Position numbers and translations under genes: made by a program | Shown here: piece by piece, positions 26,315 to 33,658 of the stretch | Position numbering within the stretch: the stretch's first letter is position 1 | Layout: every line of letters begins with the position of its first letter | The notes under the pieces: model-generated | Database searches by the model: none | What the model saw: only the letters and a program-made list of their open reading frames with translations | Told to the model about the DNA's origin: nothing | DNA from: Nocardioides salarius | Lineage (GTDB): Bacteria > Actinomycetota > Actinomycetes > Propionibacteriales > Nocardioidaceae | Length of the DNA stretch: 64,000 nucleotides | Reading direction: 5' to 3' | NCBI RefSeq assembly: GCF_016907435.1 | Contig: NZ_JAFBBZ010000001.1 | Span: 1,736,001 to 1,800,000, forward strand

Positions 26315-26433
26315 GTCGTGGTCCGGGTCGTGGCTCGGGTCGTGGCCCGGGTCGTGGCCTGTGGACGCGGTCTGGCGCGTCCGGGGACACACGACCCGGA
26401 CCACGACCGGAACCACGACCTGGGACACGACCT
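26315..26433. repeat. Palindromic array of 12-bp repeats, inverted copy of the 22.3-kb element
   Basis: Four units of GTCGTGG plus TCCGG-like variants (26315-26362), a core, then three and a half inverted units (CACGACCCGGAC and variants, 26390-26433). On the minus strand the core has GCGCCAGACCGCGTCC, differing at one position from the 16-bp segment in the 22312-22462 element; over 21 bp (26358-26378) identity is 19 of 21. It starts at the base after the ATPase stop codon and could act as its terminator. Confidence 0.9.
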
Positions 26434-26451
26434 TGGTGCGAGGATGACGCC

Positions 26452-27207
26452 GTGCCCTCCCGGACCCTCCCCGCCGCCCTGCTGCTGTGCGTCACCGCGC
26501 CCGCGCTCACCCTGCTCGGCCCCGTCGCGGCCAGCCCCGTCGCCGCCAGCCCCGCCGTCGCGGCGCAGGAGGAACCACCCGCCGACACCACTCCCCCGCA
26601 GATCGACCTCGACCCGTGCTTCGGGTCGGAGCCGTGCCAGCGCCAGGCGGCGTACGTCGCGGGGTGGCTCGACGAGGGCGACGACCTGGCCGTGCTAGGC
26701 GCGCTCCTCGACGGCGAGCCGGTGGCCGAGCGGGTGTACGACGACGGGTCGGGGTTCGAGCCGCACGGCTGGTTCCACGCGCCCGGCCAGGACGTGGTCT
26801 ACGAGGTGGACTACGCGATGGTGGTCGGTGTGCCGCAGGGCGAGCACCAGGTGACCTTCTACGCCCGCGACCTGGCCGGCAACGAGGCCTCGCGCACCAC
26901 GACGGTGGTCGGTGCCGAGCCCCCGGGGCGCCCCGGCGAGCTGCGCGCCCACGAGCGGCCGCGCCGCGGCGGCTTCGTCCTGCGCTGGGACTACGCCGAG
27001 CAGAACGGCTCGTACGTGCACCGCTACCGCGTGCGGCACGGCCGGGAGGACAGGTGGACGGTGGGTGGCGTCCCGTCGACCCCGGACACCCGCCTGGCGT
27101 GGTTCGGCCTGCAGCCGGGCTGGCACACGTTCCGGATCCGCGCGACGAACGGCGTCGGCGAGGGCCGGGCGACCCGGCTCCGCGTCTACCTGCACCGCCC
27201 CGGCTGA
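26452..27207 (+). CDS. Secreted protein with C-terminal fibronectin type III-like domain
   Basis: A 251-residue protein with a signal peptide (LLLCVTAPALTLLGPVAAS; cleavage probably near residues 38-42). The mature N-terminal part has DPCFGSEPCQRQ, a probable disulfide pair, and a bacterial-Ig-like stretch GEHQVTFYARDLAGNEAS. Residues ~165-250 look like a fibronectin III module (GGFVLRWDYAEQNGSYVHRYRVR, shown in part; WHTFRIRATNGVG). The function is unknown. The start is GTG, with the second repeat array directly upstream. The end overlaps the convergent chelatase gene by 22 bp. Confidence 0.7.
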   Translation: MPSRTLPAALLLCVTAPALTLLGPVAASPVAASPAVAAQEEPPADTTPPQIDLDPCFGSEPCQRQAAYVAGWLDEGDDLAVLGALLDGEPVAERVYDDGSGFEPHGWFHAPGQDVVYEVDYAMVVGVPQGEHQVTFYARDLAGNEASRTTTVVGAEPPGRPGELRAHERPRRGGFVLRWDYAEQNGSYVHRYRVRHGREDRWTVGGVPSTPDTRLAWFGLQPGWHTFRIRATNGVGEGRATRLRVYLHRPG

Positions 27208-27890
27208 GACCCCGCCTCCCCCAGCAGGGCGCGAGCGCGCTCCACGACGAGGTCGACCACCAGCGGGTGCTCCCCCAGCACGTCGGCGCAGGAGCCCGCA
27301 CCGGCGGTCTCGGCCATCTCGCGCACCTTCCGCGAGAACAACCCCGGCGAGAGCAGGTACGGCGAGACCGCGTCCCCCGGCCGGACGACCTCCTCGGGCC
27401 GTCGTCCGTAGCCCGAGAGCGTGGTGAGCCGCACCCGCCCGCCCCACTCCTGGCCCAGCAGCCGGGTGGCGCCGCGCAGGTCGCGCCAGGCGCGCAGGTC
27501 GGTGGAGCCGGCCGCGACCATCACCAGCGGCGCCCCGGGCTCGGCGCCGGCCTCGACCAGCCGGTCGACCTGGGCACGGGCCAGCAGCGGGTCGGGACCG
27601 AGCGGGCGCCCGAGCGCGACCGGCACGCCGGCAGGCGCGGCCGCACAGGCCTGCGGCAGGTCCTGGCGCACGTGGAAGCCGGTCGAGAGCAGCAGCGGCA
27701 CCACCGCGGCCGGCCCGTCCAGGCGCGCCACGACGTCGGCGAGCAGCGGCTCGCTCAGCTCGACGTACGCCGCCGTCGCGGGCACGCCGAGCCGCTCGGC
27801 CGCCGCGGCCGTCAGGCGCCGCGCGGTCTCGTTGCCGCCGGCGCGGCGGGTGCCGTGCGCGACCGTGACGAGGCGGGGCGCACGACTCAC
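27186..27890 (-). CDS. Sirohydrochlorin chelatase-like protein (CbiX/SirB family)
   Basis: A 234-residue protein with two CbiX-like halves. The metal/substrate histidines are in VTVAHGTRRAGG (His11) and LLLSTGFHVRQDLP. Its likely role is insertion of Fe2+ into sirohydrochlorin to make siroheme for NirB; a cobalt role cannot be excluded because the adenosylcobalamin enzyme EutBC is encoded nearby. The GTG start overlaps the stop of the NnaR-like gene. It is the last gene of the nitrate assimilation operon. Confidence 0.88.
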   Translation of the reverse strand: MSRAPRLVTVAHGTRRAGGNETARRLTAAAAERLGVPATAAYVELSEPLLADVVARLDGPAAVVPLLLSTGFHVRQDLPQACAAAPAGVPVALGRPLGPDPLLARAQVDRLVEAGAEPGAPLVMVAAGSTDLRAWRDLRGATRLLGQEWGGRVRLTTLSGYGRRPEEVVRPGDAVSPYLLSPGLFSRKVREMAETAGAGSCADVLGEHPLVVDLVVERARALLGEAGSQPGRCR

Positions 27891-29011
27891 GCATCCACCG
27901 CCAGGCGGTAGCCGCGCTTGACCACCGTCTGGACGGCGCGGGTGCCGAGAGCGGCCCGAAGGCGCGCCACGGCCATCTCGACCGCGTGCTCCGACCCGGC
28001 CGTGCCACTGGGCAGCATGGCCAGGAGGGCGCGGCGCGAGACGACATTGCCCGGGTTGGCCACGAGGGCCTGCAGCACCGAGGCGGGTGCGGGCGAGAGC
28101 CGCACCTCGGCGCCGTCGAGGAGCACGTTGTCCCCGTGCAGCAGCAGCTGGTGCCCACCGACCAGCTCGACGGCCAGGCCGGAGCGGCGCGAGGGCAGCT
28201 CGCTGGCCAGCAGCTTGACCATCGCGACCAGCCGGGAGCGCTCGGGGTAGACGGTGGGCACGCCCCACAGCTCGAAGGCCGCTGCGGTGACCGGGCCGAC
28301 GCACACAGCGAGCACGTCGGCCTGGAAGGCGCTGACCACGTCGTCGCGCCGCCCCACCGAGGCGGCGGCGTCGAGCAGCGCCGCGACCGCGGGCGCGGCG
28401 GTGAAGGTGACGGCCTGCACGTCGCCGTCGGCGATCTCGTCGACCAGCCGGAACATGGGCGTGGGGTCCTCGGCGCCCACCACGCGGTAGACGGTCACCA
28501 CGTCGACGACGGCGCCCTGGCGGCGCAGGGCGTGCGCGACCATGGAGAGCGACTGACCGTGCTCCTGCACCACGATCCGCCGGCCCGCCAGGTCCCGCCC
28601 GCGCAGGTGGTCGAGCACGTCCTCGAAGAGCTCCGACTCCGGTGCCCACAGCTCGCGCAGGCCGGCGCCGCGCAGCGCGCCCACGCTCTTGGGCCCGCGG
28701 GCCAGGATCTCGGCCGGGCGCAGGGCGTCGAGGAGCTCCTCGCGCAGCCCCCAGGACTCTGCCGCGCGCAGCCAGGCCTTCATGCCGACCCCGGTCGTGG
28801 CCAGGAACAGGTCGGGTGGCTGGGCGACCACCGCCTCGGTCGCCCGGCGCAGCGCCGCGTCGTCGACGCGGGTGGGGTCGTTCGAGAGCGCCGGGGCCCA
28901 GACGACCTCGGCGCCGCGACGCTCGATGAGGGCGATCTGCTCCTCGACCTTGCGCGAGGCCGTGACTCCGATCCGGAAGCCGTCGAGGCTCCCGCCACCG
29001 GACTCGTCCAT
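27887..29011 (-). CDS. nnaR: NnaR-like regulator: HemD (uroporphyrinogen-III synthase) domain fused to winged-helix DNA-binding domain
   Basis: A 374-residue protein. Residues ~10-265 form a HemD fold (GFRIGVTASRKVEEQIALIE, then LFLATTGVGMKAWL, then RIVVQEHGQS). Residues ~275-372 form an OmpR-type winged helix (VRLSPAPASVLQALVANPG, EHAVEMAVARLRAAL, VVKRGYRLAV). In Streptomyces and Mycobacterium, NnaR has this fusion and activates nitrate/nitrite assimilation genes together with GlnR. Here it is inside the operon it would control, between nirD and the chelatase. The ATG at 29011 has GGGAGG nine bases upstream; a GTG at 29074 overlapping the nirD stop is an alternative start adding 21 residues. 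Confidence 0.85.
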   Translation of the reverse strand: MDESGGGSLDGFRIGVTASRKVEEQIALIERRGAEVVWAPALSNDPTRVDDAALRRATEAVVAQPPDLFLATTGVGMKAWLRAAESWGLREELLDALRPAEILARGPKSVGALRGAGLRELWAPESELFEDVLDHLRGRDLAGRRIVVQEHGQSLSMVAHALRRQGAVVDVVTVYRVVGAEDPTPMFRLVDEIADGDVQAVTFTAAPAVAALLDAAASVGRRDDVVSAFQADVLAVCVGPVTAAAFELWGVPTVYPERSRLVAMVKLLASELPSRRSGLAVELVGGHQLLLHGDNVLLDGAEVRLSPAPASVLQALVANPGNVVSRRALLAMLPSGTAGSEHAVEMAVARLRAALGTRAVQTVVKRGYRLAVDA

Positions 29012-29070
29012 CTCCTCGGCCCTCCCGTCGGCGTCCGGTCCGACGCCTGGTGCCAGGGCCTTCCCGGGGG

Positions 29071-29454
29071 TCACAGCGTGCACTCGGGCCGCCGCCCGCC
29101 CACCTGGACCTCTCCGCCGACGAGACGGACGTCGTAGGCGGCGACCCCCAGGGTGGGGTCGTCGAGGCACCGGCCGTCGCGCAGCGCGTAGTGCTCCTTG
29201 TGCAGCGGCGAGGCCACGAACACCTCGTCACCGCGTGTGCCGATGATCCCACGCGAGAGCACGGAGGCCCCGGTCACCGGGTCGATGTTGGACAGCGCGT
29301 GCACCTGGTCGTCGTGCGTGCGGAAGATCGCGACCGCCTCGCCGCGCACCAGGGCCGGCACACCGGCCTCACGGGCCAGGGAGGCGAGGGCACAGACCGG
29401 CACCCAGTCCACCGCCTCGGGCGGGCGCTCCTCGTGGGGAACCGCGGCGCTCAT
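29071..29454 (-). CDS. nirD: Assimilatory nitrite reductase small subunit
   Basis: A 127-residue Rieske-fold protein. The conserved segment SNIDPVTGASVLSRGIIG is followed by VFVASPLHKEHYALRDG; the CxH cluster ligands of true Rieske proteins are absent, as is normal for NirD. It pairs with NirB in reduction of nitrite to ammonia in the cytoplasm. Its ATG overlaps the nirB stop (ATGA). Confidence 0.94.
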   Translation of the reverse strand: MSAAVPHEERPPEAVDWVPVCALASLAREAGVPALVRGEAVAIFRTHDDQVHALSNIDPVTGASVLSRGIIGTRGDEVFVASPLHKEHYALRDGRCLDDPTLGVAAYDVRLVGGEVQVGGRRPECTL

Positions 29455-32045
29455 GCCGGCGCCCCCACCGGGATCGTGGCCCCCAGGTCGACCGGCCCGG
29501 CGGGGCCGGCCGGCCCCGAGGGCACGATCTGGTCGCGTGCCGTGCCGAACGACACGGCCGGGTCGGGGGTCTCGGGCGCATTGACGAACGACACGAAGCG
29601 GGCCAGCTTGTCGGGGTCGTCGAGCACCGCCGACCACTCGTCGACGTACGTCGCGACGTGGCGCGCCATCGCCGCCTCCAGCTCGCTGCCGAGGCCGAGC
29701 ACGTCGTCGACGACGACCTCGCGCAGCCGGTCGAGCCCGCCCTCCAGCGAGTCGAGCCAGGGCGCCGTGCGCTGGAGACGGTCGGCGGTGCGCACGTAGT
29801 ACATGAGGTAGCGGTCGAGGTAGCGCACCAGCGTCTCGTCGTCGAGGTCGCCGGCCAGCAGCCGGGCGTGGGCCGGCGAGGCGCCGCCGTTGCCGCCGAC
29901 GTAGAGGTTCCAGCCCTTCTCGGTGGCGATCACGCCGAAGTCCTTCGACCGGGCCTCCGCGCACTCGCGGGCGCACCCCGAGACGCCGCCCTTGAGCTTG
30001 TGCGGCGAACGCAGGCCCCGGTAGCGCAGCTCGAGGTCGATGGCCATCTGCACGGAGTCCTGCACCCCGAAGCGGCACCACGTCGAGCCGACGCACGACT
30101 TCACCGTGCGCAGCGACTTGCCGTAGGCGTGCCCCGACTCGAAGCCGGCGTCGACGAGCCGGCGCCAGATCACCGGCAGCTCCTCGACGCGGGCACCGAA
30201 GAGGTCGATGCGCTGGCCACCCGTGATCTTGGTGTAGAGCCCGTGGTCGCGGGCGACCTCGCCGATCACGATGAGCTTGTCGGGGGTGATCTCGCCGCCC
30301 GGGATCCGCGGCACCACCGAGTAGCTGCCGTTGCGCTGGATGTTGGCCAGGAACGCGTCGTTGGTGTCCTGCAGCACCGCGCGCTGCCCGCCGAGCACGT
30401 GCTCGTTCACCAGGCTGGCCAGCACGGAGGCGACGGTCGGCTTGCACACGTCGCAGCCGCGGCCAGTGCCGTGGGCCTGCACGACCTCGTCGAACCCGCG
30501 GTAGCCGTGGATGGCGATGACGTCGAAGAGCTCGGCGCGCGAGAGCGCGAAGTGCTCGCACAGGGCCCGGCTGACCTCGCGCCCCTGGGCGGCGAAGTGG
30601 TCCTCGACGAGCGCCTTGACGGTGCCGACGCAGGAGCCGCAGGTGCTGCCCGCACCGGTGCACGCCTTCAGCCCCGCGACGTCCTCGCAGTGGTGCTCGA
30701 CGCCGTCGGGACCCGGGTGTGCCACGTCGAGCCGCTCGAGGAGCGTGGCCTTGGTGACGTTGTTGCAGGAGCAGACCTGGGCCTCGGGCGGCAGCGCGGC
30801 CACGCCGGTGGCGCCCCCGCCGCGCCCGGGGGGCAGGATCAGCTCCTCGGGGTTGTCGGGCAGGTCGATGCCGCTGGCGACCATCGGCCGCAGCACGCCG
30901 TACGCCGACGCGTCGCCGACGAGGATCCCGCCGAGCAGCCGCCGCCCGTCGTCGCTGACGACGAGCTTCTTGTAGAGCCCCGCGACCGCGTCGGCGAAGA
31001 CCAGCTCGAGGGCGCCCTCGGTGGTGGCGAAGGCGTCGCCGAAGGAGGCGACGTCGACCCCCAGCAGCTTGAGCTTGGTGGACATGTCGGCGCCCGCGAA
31101 GCGCCCCGGCCCGCCGAGCAGGGCGTCGACGACCACCTCGGCCATGTCGTAGCCCGGGGCGACCAGCCCGTACATCCGGCCGCCGGGCGCGGCGCACTCG
31201 CCGACCGCCCAGACCCGTTCGTCGCTGCTGCGGCACTGCTCGTCGACCAGCACGCCACCACGCTCGGCCACCTCGAGGCCGGCGGCGCGGGCCAACGAGT
31301 CGCGGGGCCGGACACCGGCCGAGAACACCACGACCTGGGCATCGACACGCTCGCCCCCCGCCAGCGCGAGACCGTCGACACGGCCGGCGCCGGTCACCGA
31401 CTCGGTGGCGACGCCGGTGTGCACGCGCACCCCCAGCCCCTCGACGTGGCGCACCAGCGTGGCGCCGGCGGTCTCGTCGAGCTGCACCGGCATCAGCCGC
31501 GGCGCCATCTCGACGACGTGGGTCTCCAGGCCGAGCTGGACCAGCGCGTTGGCCGCCTCCAGCCCCAGCAGCCCGCCGCCGACCACGACCCCGGCCGTCG
31601 CCGACCGGGAGGCCTCCCTGATCGCGTCGAGGTCCTCGATGGTGCGGTAGACGAAGCAGCCGTCGAGGTCGCGCCCCGGCACCGGCGGCACGAACGGCGC
31701 CGCCCCGGTGGCCAGGACCAGCTGGTCGTAGGCAAGCACCCGCCCGTCGGAGAGCCGGACCGTGCGGGCGGCCCGGTCGAGGGCGGTGACCTCGGTGCCG
31801 AGCAGCAGCTCGACCGCCGGGTCGTCGTAGCTCCCGGAGGGCAGCAGGGAGAGCTCTTCGGGGCCCGACGCCGCGAAGTACGACGTCAGCGCCACCCGGT
31901 CGTAGGCCGGGCGCGGCTCCTGGCCCACCACGACCACGTCGTGGGTGGCGGTCAGGCCGCGCTCGACCGCGGCCTGCACGAGGCGGTGGCCGACCATGCC
32001 GTGGCCGACCACGACCAGGCGCGGGCGGGGGGTGGTGCTCGTCAT
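29451..32045 (-). CDS. nirB: Assimilatory nitrite reductase large subunit
   Basis: An 864-residue protein, the usual size. In order: FAD/NAD(P)H module (RLVVVGHGMVGHRLV at the N-terminus; VVVGGGLLGLEAANAL), a BFD-like [2Fe-2S] module (CSCNNVTKATLLERL; CTGAGSTCGSCVG), the ferredoxin half-domain, and the [4Fe-4S]-siroheme module (GSTWCRFGVQDSVQ; GGVSGCARECAEARSKDFG). It reduces nitrite to ammonia with NAD(P)H. The start ATG has GGGAG five bases upstream; the 12-bp repeat array ends just before that. 173 bp separate it from the upstream gene, so a second promoter is possible. Confidence 0.97.
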   Translation of the reverse strand: MTSTTPRPRLVVVGHGMVGHRLVQAAVERGLTATHDVVVVGQEPRPAYDRVALTSYFAASGPEELSLLPSGSYDDPAVELLLGTEVTALDRAARTVRLSDGRVLAYDQLVLATGAAPFVPPVPGRDLDGCFVYRTIEDLDAIREASRSATAGVVVGGGLLGLEAANALVQLGLETHVVEMAPRLMPVQLDETAGATLVRHVEGLGVRVHTGVATESVTGAGRVDGLALAGGERVDAQVVVFSAGVRPRDSLARAAGLEVAERGGVLVDEQCRSSDERVWAVGECAAPGGRMYGLVAPGYDMAEVVVDALLGGPGRFAGADMSTKLKLLGVDVASFGDAFATTEGALELVFADAVAGLYKKLVVSDDGRRLLGGILVGDASAYGVLRPMVASGIDLPDNPEELILPPGRGGGATGVAALPPEAQVCSCNNVTKATLLERLDVAHPGPDGVEHHCEDVAGLKACTGAGSTCGSCVGTVKALVEDHFAAQGREVSRALCEHFALSRAELFDVIAIHGYRGFDEVVQAHGTGRGCDVCKPTVASVLASLVNEHVLGGQRAVLQDTNDAFLANIQRNGSYSVVPRIPGGEITPDKLIVIGEVARDHGLYTKITGGQRIDLFGARVEELPVIWRRLVDAGFESGHAYGKSLRTVKSCVGSTWCRFGVQDSVQMAIDLELRYRGLRSPHKLKGGVSGCARECAEARSKDFGVIATEKGWNLYVGGNGGASPAHARLLAGDLDDETLVRYLDRYLMYYVRTADRLQRTAPWLDSLEGGLDRLREVVVDDVLGLGSELEAAMARHVATYVDEWSAVLDDPDKLARFVSFVNAPETPDPAVSFGTARDQIVPSGPAGPAGPVDLGATIPVGAPA

Positions 32046-32070
32046 CGGTTCTCCCTCACTTGGTGCAGTG

Positions 32071-32148
32071 CTCGGAACGGGGCTCGGAACGGGGCTCGGA
32101 ACGGGGCTCGGACCGGGGCTCGGACCGGGGCTCGGAACGGGGCTCGGG
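32071..32148. repeat. 12-bp tandem direct repeat, 6.5 copies, in the nirB leader
   Basis: The unit is CTCGGAACGGGG; copies 4 and 5 have ACC in place of AAC. Six full units run from 32071 to 32142 with a partial seventh. The array lies 26 bp upstream of the nirB start codon, in the 173-bp gap after the FAD-protein gene. Unlike the arrays at 22.3 and 26.3 kb it has no inverted arm. Confidence 0.9.
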
Positions 32149-32218
32149 TGGTGCGGGACTGCCTGACCAGGCTGGGCCGGCGAGGTTGCCCCGCGGTGAC
32201 CTCGTCGATGACGTCGTG

Positions 32219-33658
32219 TCACTTTGTCCGCACGACCTCACAGGCCGGTTCGGCCGCGGTGGTGCCGACCAGCTGCACGCAGGTCGCGGTGCACGACCCG
32301 CAGCCGGTGGTGGCCCGGGTCTTCTCGCGCGCCTCCTGGAGGTCGGCGCAGCCCCGCAGCCGGCCGGCGCTCACACCGGCGCAGGCGCAGACCTCGACGT
32401 CGTCGGGCAGGGCGGTCGCGGTGGGCGCCGCGGCGCCCCGCTCGGGCAGCAGCAGCTGGCCCGGCTCGTGGGGGCCGAGCACCGTGCCGCGGTCGTAGTG
32501 CTGGGTGATCAGGCCGACGCGCGACAGGTCGCCGACCAGGGCGGCGGCCACCACGACGCCGCCGCGCACCACCAGCCGCGAGTGCTTGCCGACCACGGGG
32601 TTGGTGACCTCGACGACCTCTCCTGCGGCCCCGACGGGGTCGCCGAGCACCGCCACGTCGAGACCGGTGGCCCGCAGCCTGGCGACCCCCCGCGACCCTG
32701 CGTGGGCGACGTCCTCGCCGCACAGCCGGCGTGCCAGCACCGCGGCCTGGTCCCAGGCTGGGGGGACGAAGCCGGTGGTGGTGCCGCGGTGCTCGGCGCA
32801 GTCGCCGATCGCGTGCACGGCAGGGTCCGTCGGGGAGGTGAGGTGGTCGTCGACCACGACGCCCCGACGCACGGCCAGCCCCGCGGCCCGCGCCAGCGAG
32901 GTCGACGGGCGCCCGCCAGCGGTGAGCACGACCAGGTCGGTGTCGAGCACGGCGCCGTTGTCGAGGCGCACGCCGGTGACGCCCTCGCCCGAGGCCGGCT
33001 CGACCAGCCGGACGGCGCGCGCCCCGGTGTAGACCGTGGTGCCGAGCCGGCGCAGGCTGCGTGCCAGCACCTGTCCGGCTCCGGCGCCGACCTGTCGGGA
33101 GAGCAGGTGCTCGGCGCCCTCGACGACCTCGGTGGACACCCCGCGCACCGAGAGCGCCCGGGCCACCTGCAGCCCCAGCAGTCCACCGCCCACGACCACC
33201 GCCCGACGGGCGCCAGGCACGGCGGCGACCAGCCCGTCGCAGTCGGCGAGCGAGCGGAAGGCGTGCACCGACGGGTGCAGCCGCCCCTCGGGCGTGACCA
33301 GCCCGCGCACGGGGGGCAACGTGGGCAGCGACCCGGTGGCCAGCACCAGCCGGTCGAAGGGCACCACGGTGCCGTCGACGAGCATCACGTCGCGGTGCTC
33401 ACGGTCGACGGCGAGCACCTTGGTCCCCAGGCGCAGGTCGATGCCGTGCTCGGCGTACCACTCCGCTCTGCGCAGCCCGATCGCCCCGGCGGCGTGGGTG
33501 CCCTCGAGCACCGCCGAGAGCAGGATGCGGTTGTACGCCGGCACCGGCTCGTCGCCCAGGACGGTGACCCGTCCGGCGTACGCGCCGGCGACCAGCTGCT
33601 CGACCAGCCGGGTGCAGGCCATCCCGTGGCCCACCACCACGAGACGCTCGCGGCTCAC
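32219..33658 (-). CDS. FAD-dependent NAD(P)H oxidoreductase with BFD-like [2Fe-2S] domain (nitrate reductase electron-transfer subunit, NasB-like)
   Basis: A 479-residue protein corresponding to the N-terminal half of NirB. It has RLVVVGHGMACTRLVEQL (FAD), VVVGGGLLGLQVARAL (NAD), an IGDCAEH motif, and a C-terminal CACAGVSAGRL...CGSCTATC module binding [2Fe-2S]. It lacks siroheme domains. Encoded directly after the nitrate reductase (GTGA overlap), it most likely passes electrons from NAD(P)H to that enzyme. It probably arose by duplication of the nirB 5' half. Confidence 0.86.
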   Translation of the reverse strand: MSRERLVVVGHGMACTRLVEQLVAGAYAGRVTVLGDEPVPAYNRILLSAVLEGTHAAGAIGLRRAEWYAEHGIDLRLGTKVLAVDREHRDVMLVDGTVVPFDRLVLATGSLPTLPPVRGLVTPEGRLHPSVHAFRSLADCDGLVAAVPGARRAVVVGGGLLGLQVARALSVRGVSTEVVEGAEHLLSRQVGAGAGQVLARSLRRLGTTVYTGARAVRLVEPASGEGVTGVRLDNGAVLDTDLVVLTAGGRPSTSLARAAGLAVRRGVVVDDHLTSPTDPAVHAIGDCAEHRGTTTGFVPPAWDQAAVLARRLCGEDVAHAGSRGVARLRATGLDVAVLGDPVGAAGEVVEVTNPVVGKHSRLVVRGGVVVAAALVGDLSRVGLITQHYDRGTVLGPHEPGQLLLPERGAAAPTATALPDDVEVCACAGVSAGRLRGCADLQEAREKTRATTGCGSCTATCVQLVGTTAAEPACEVVRTK

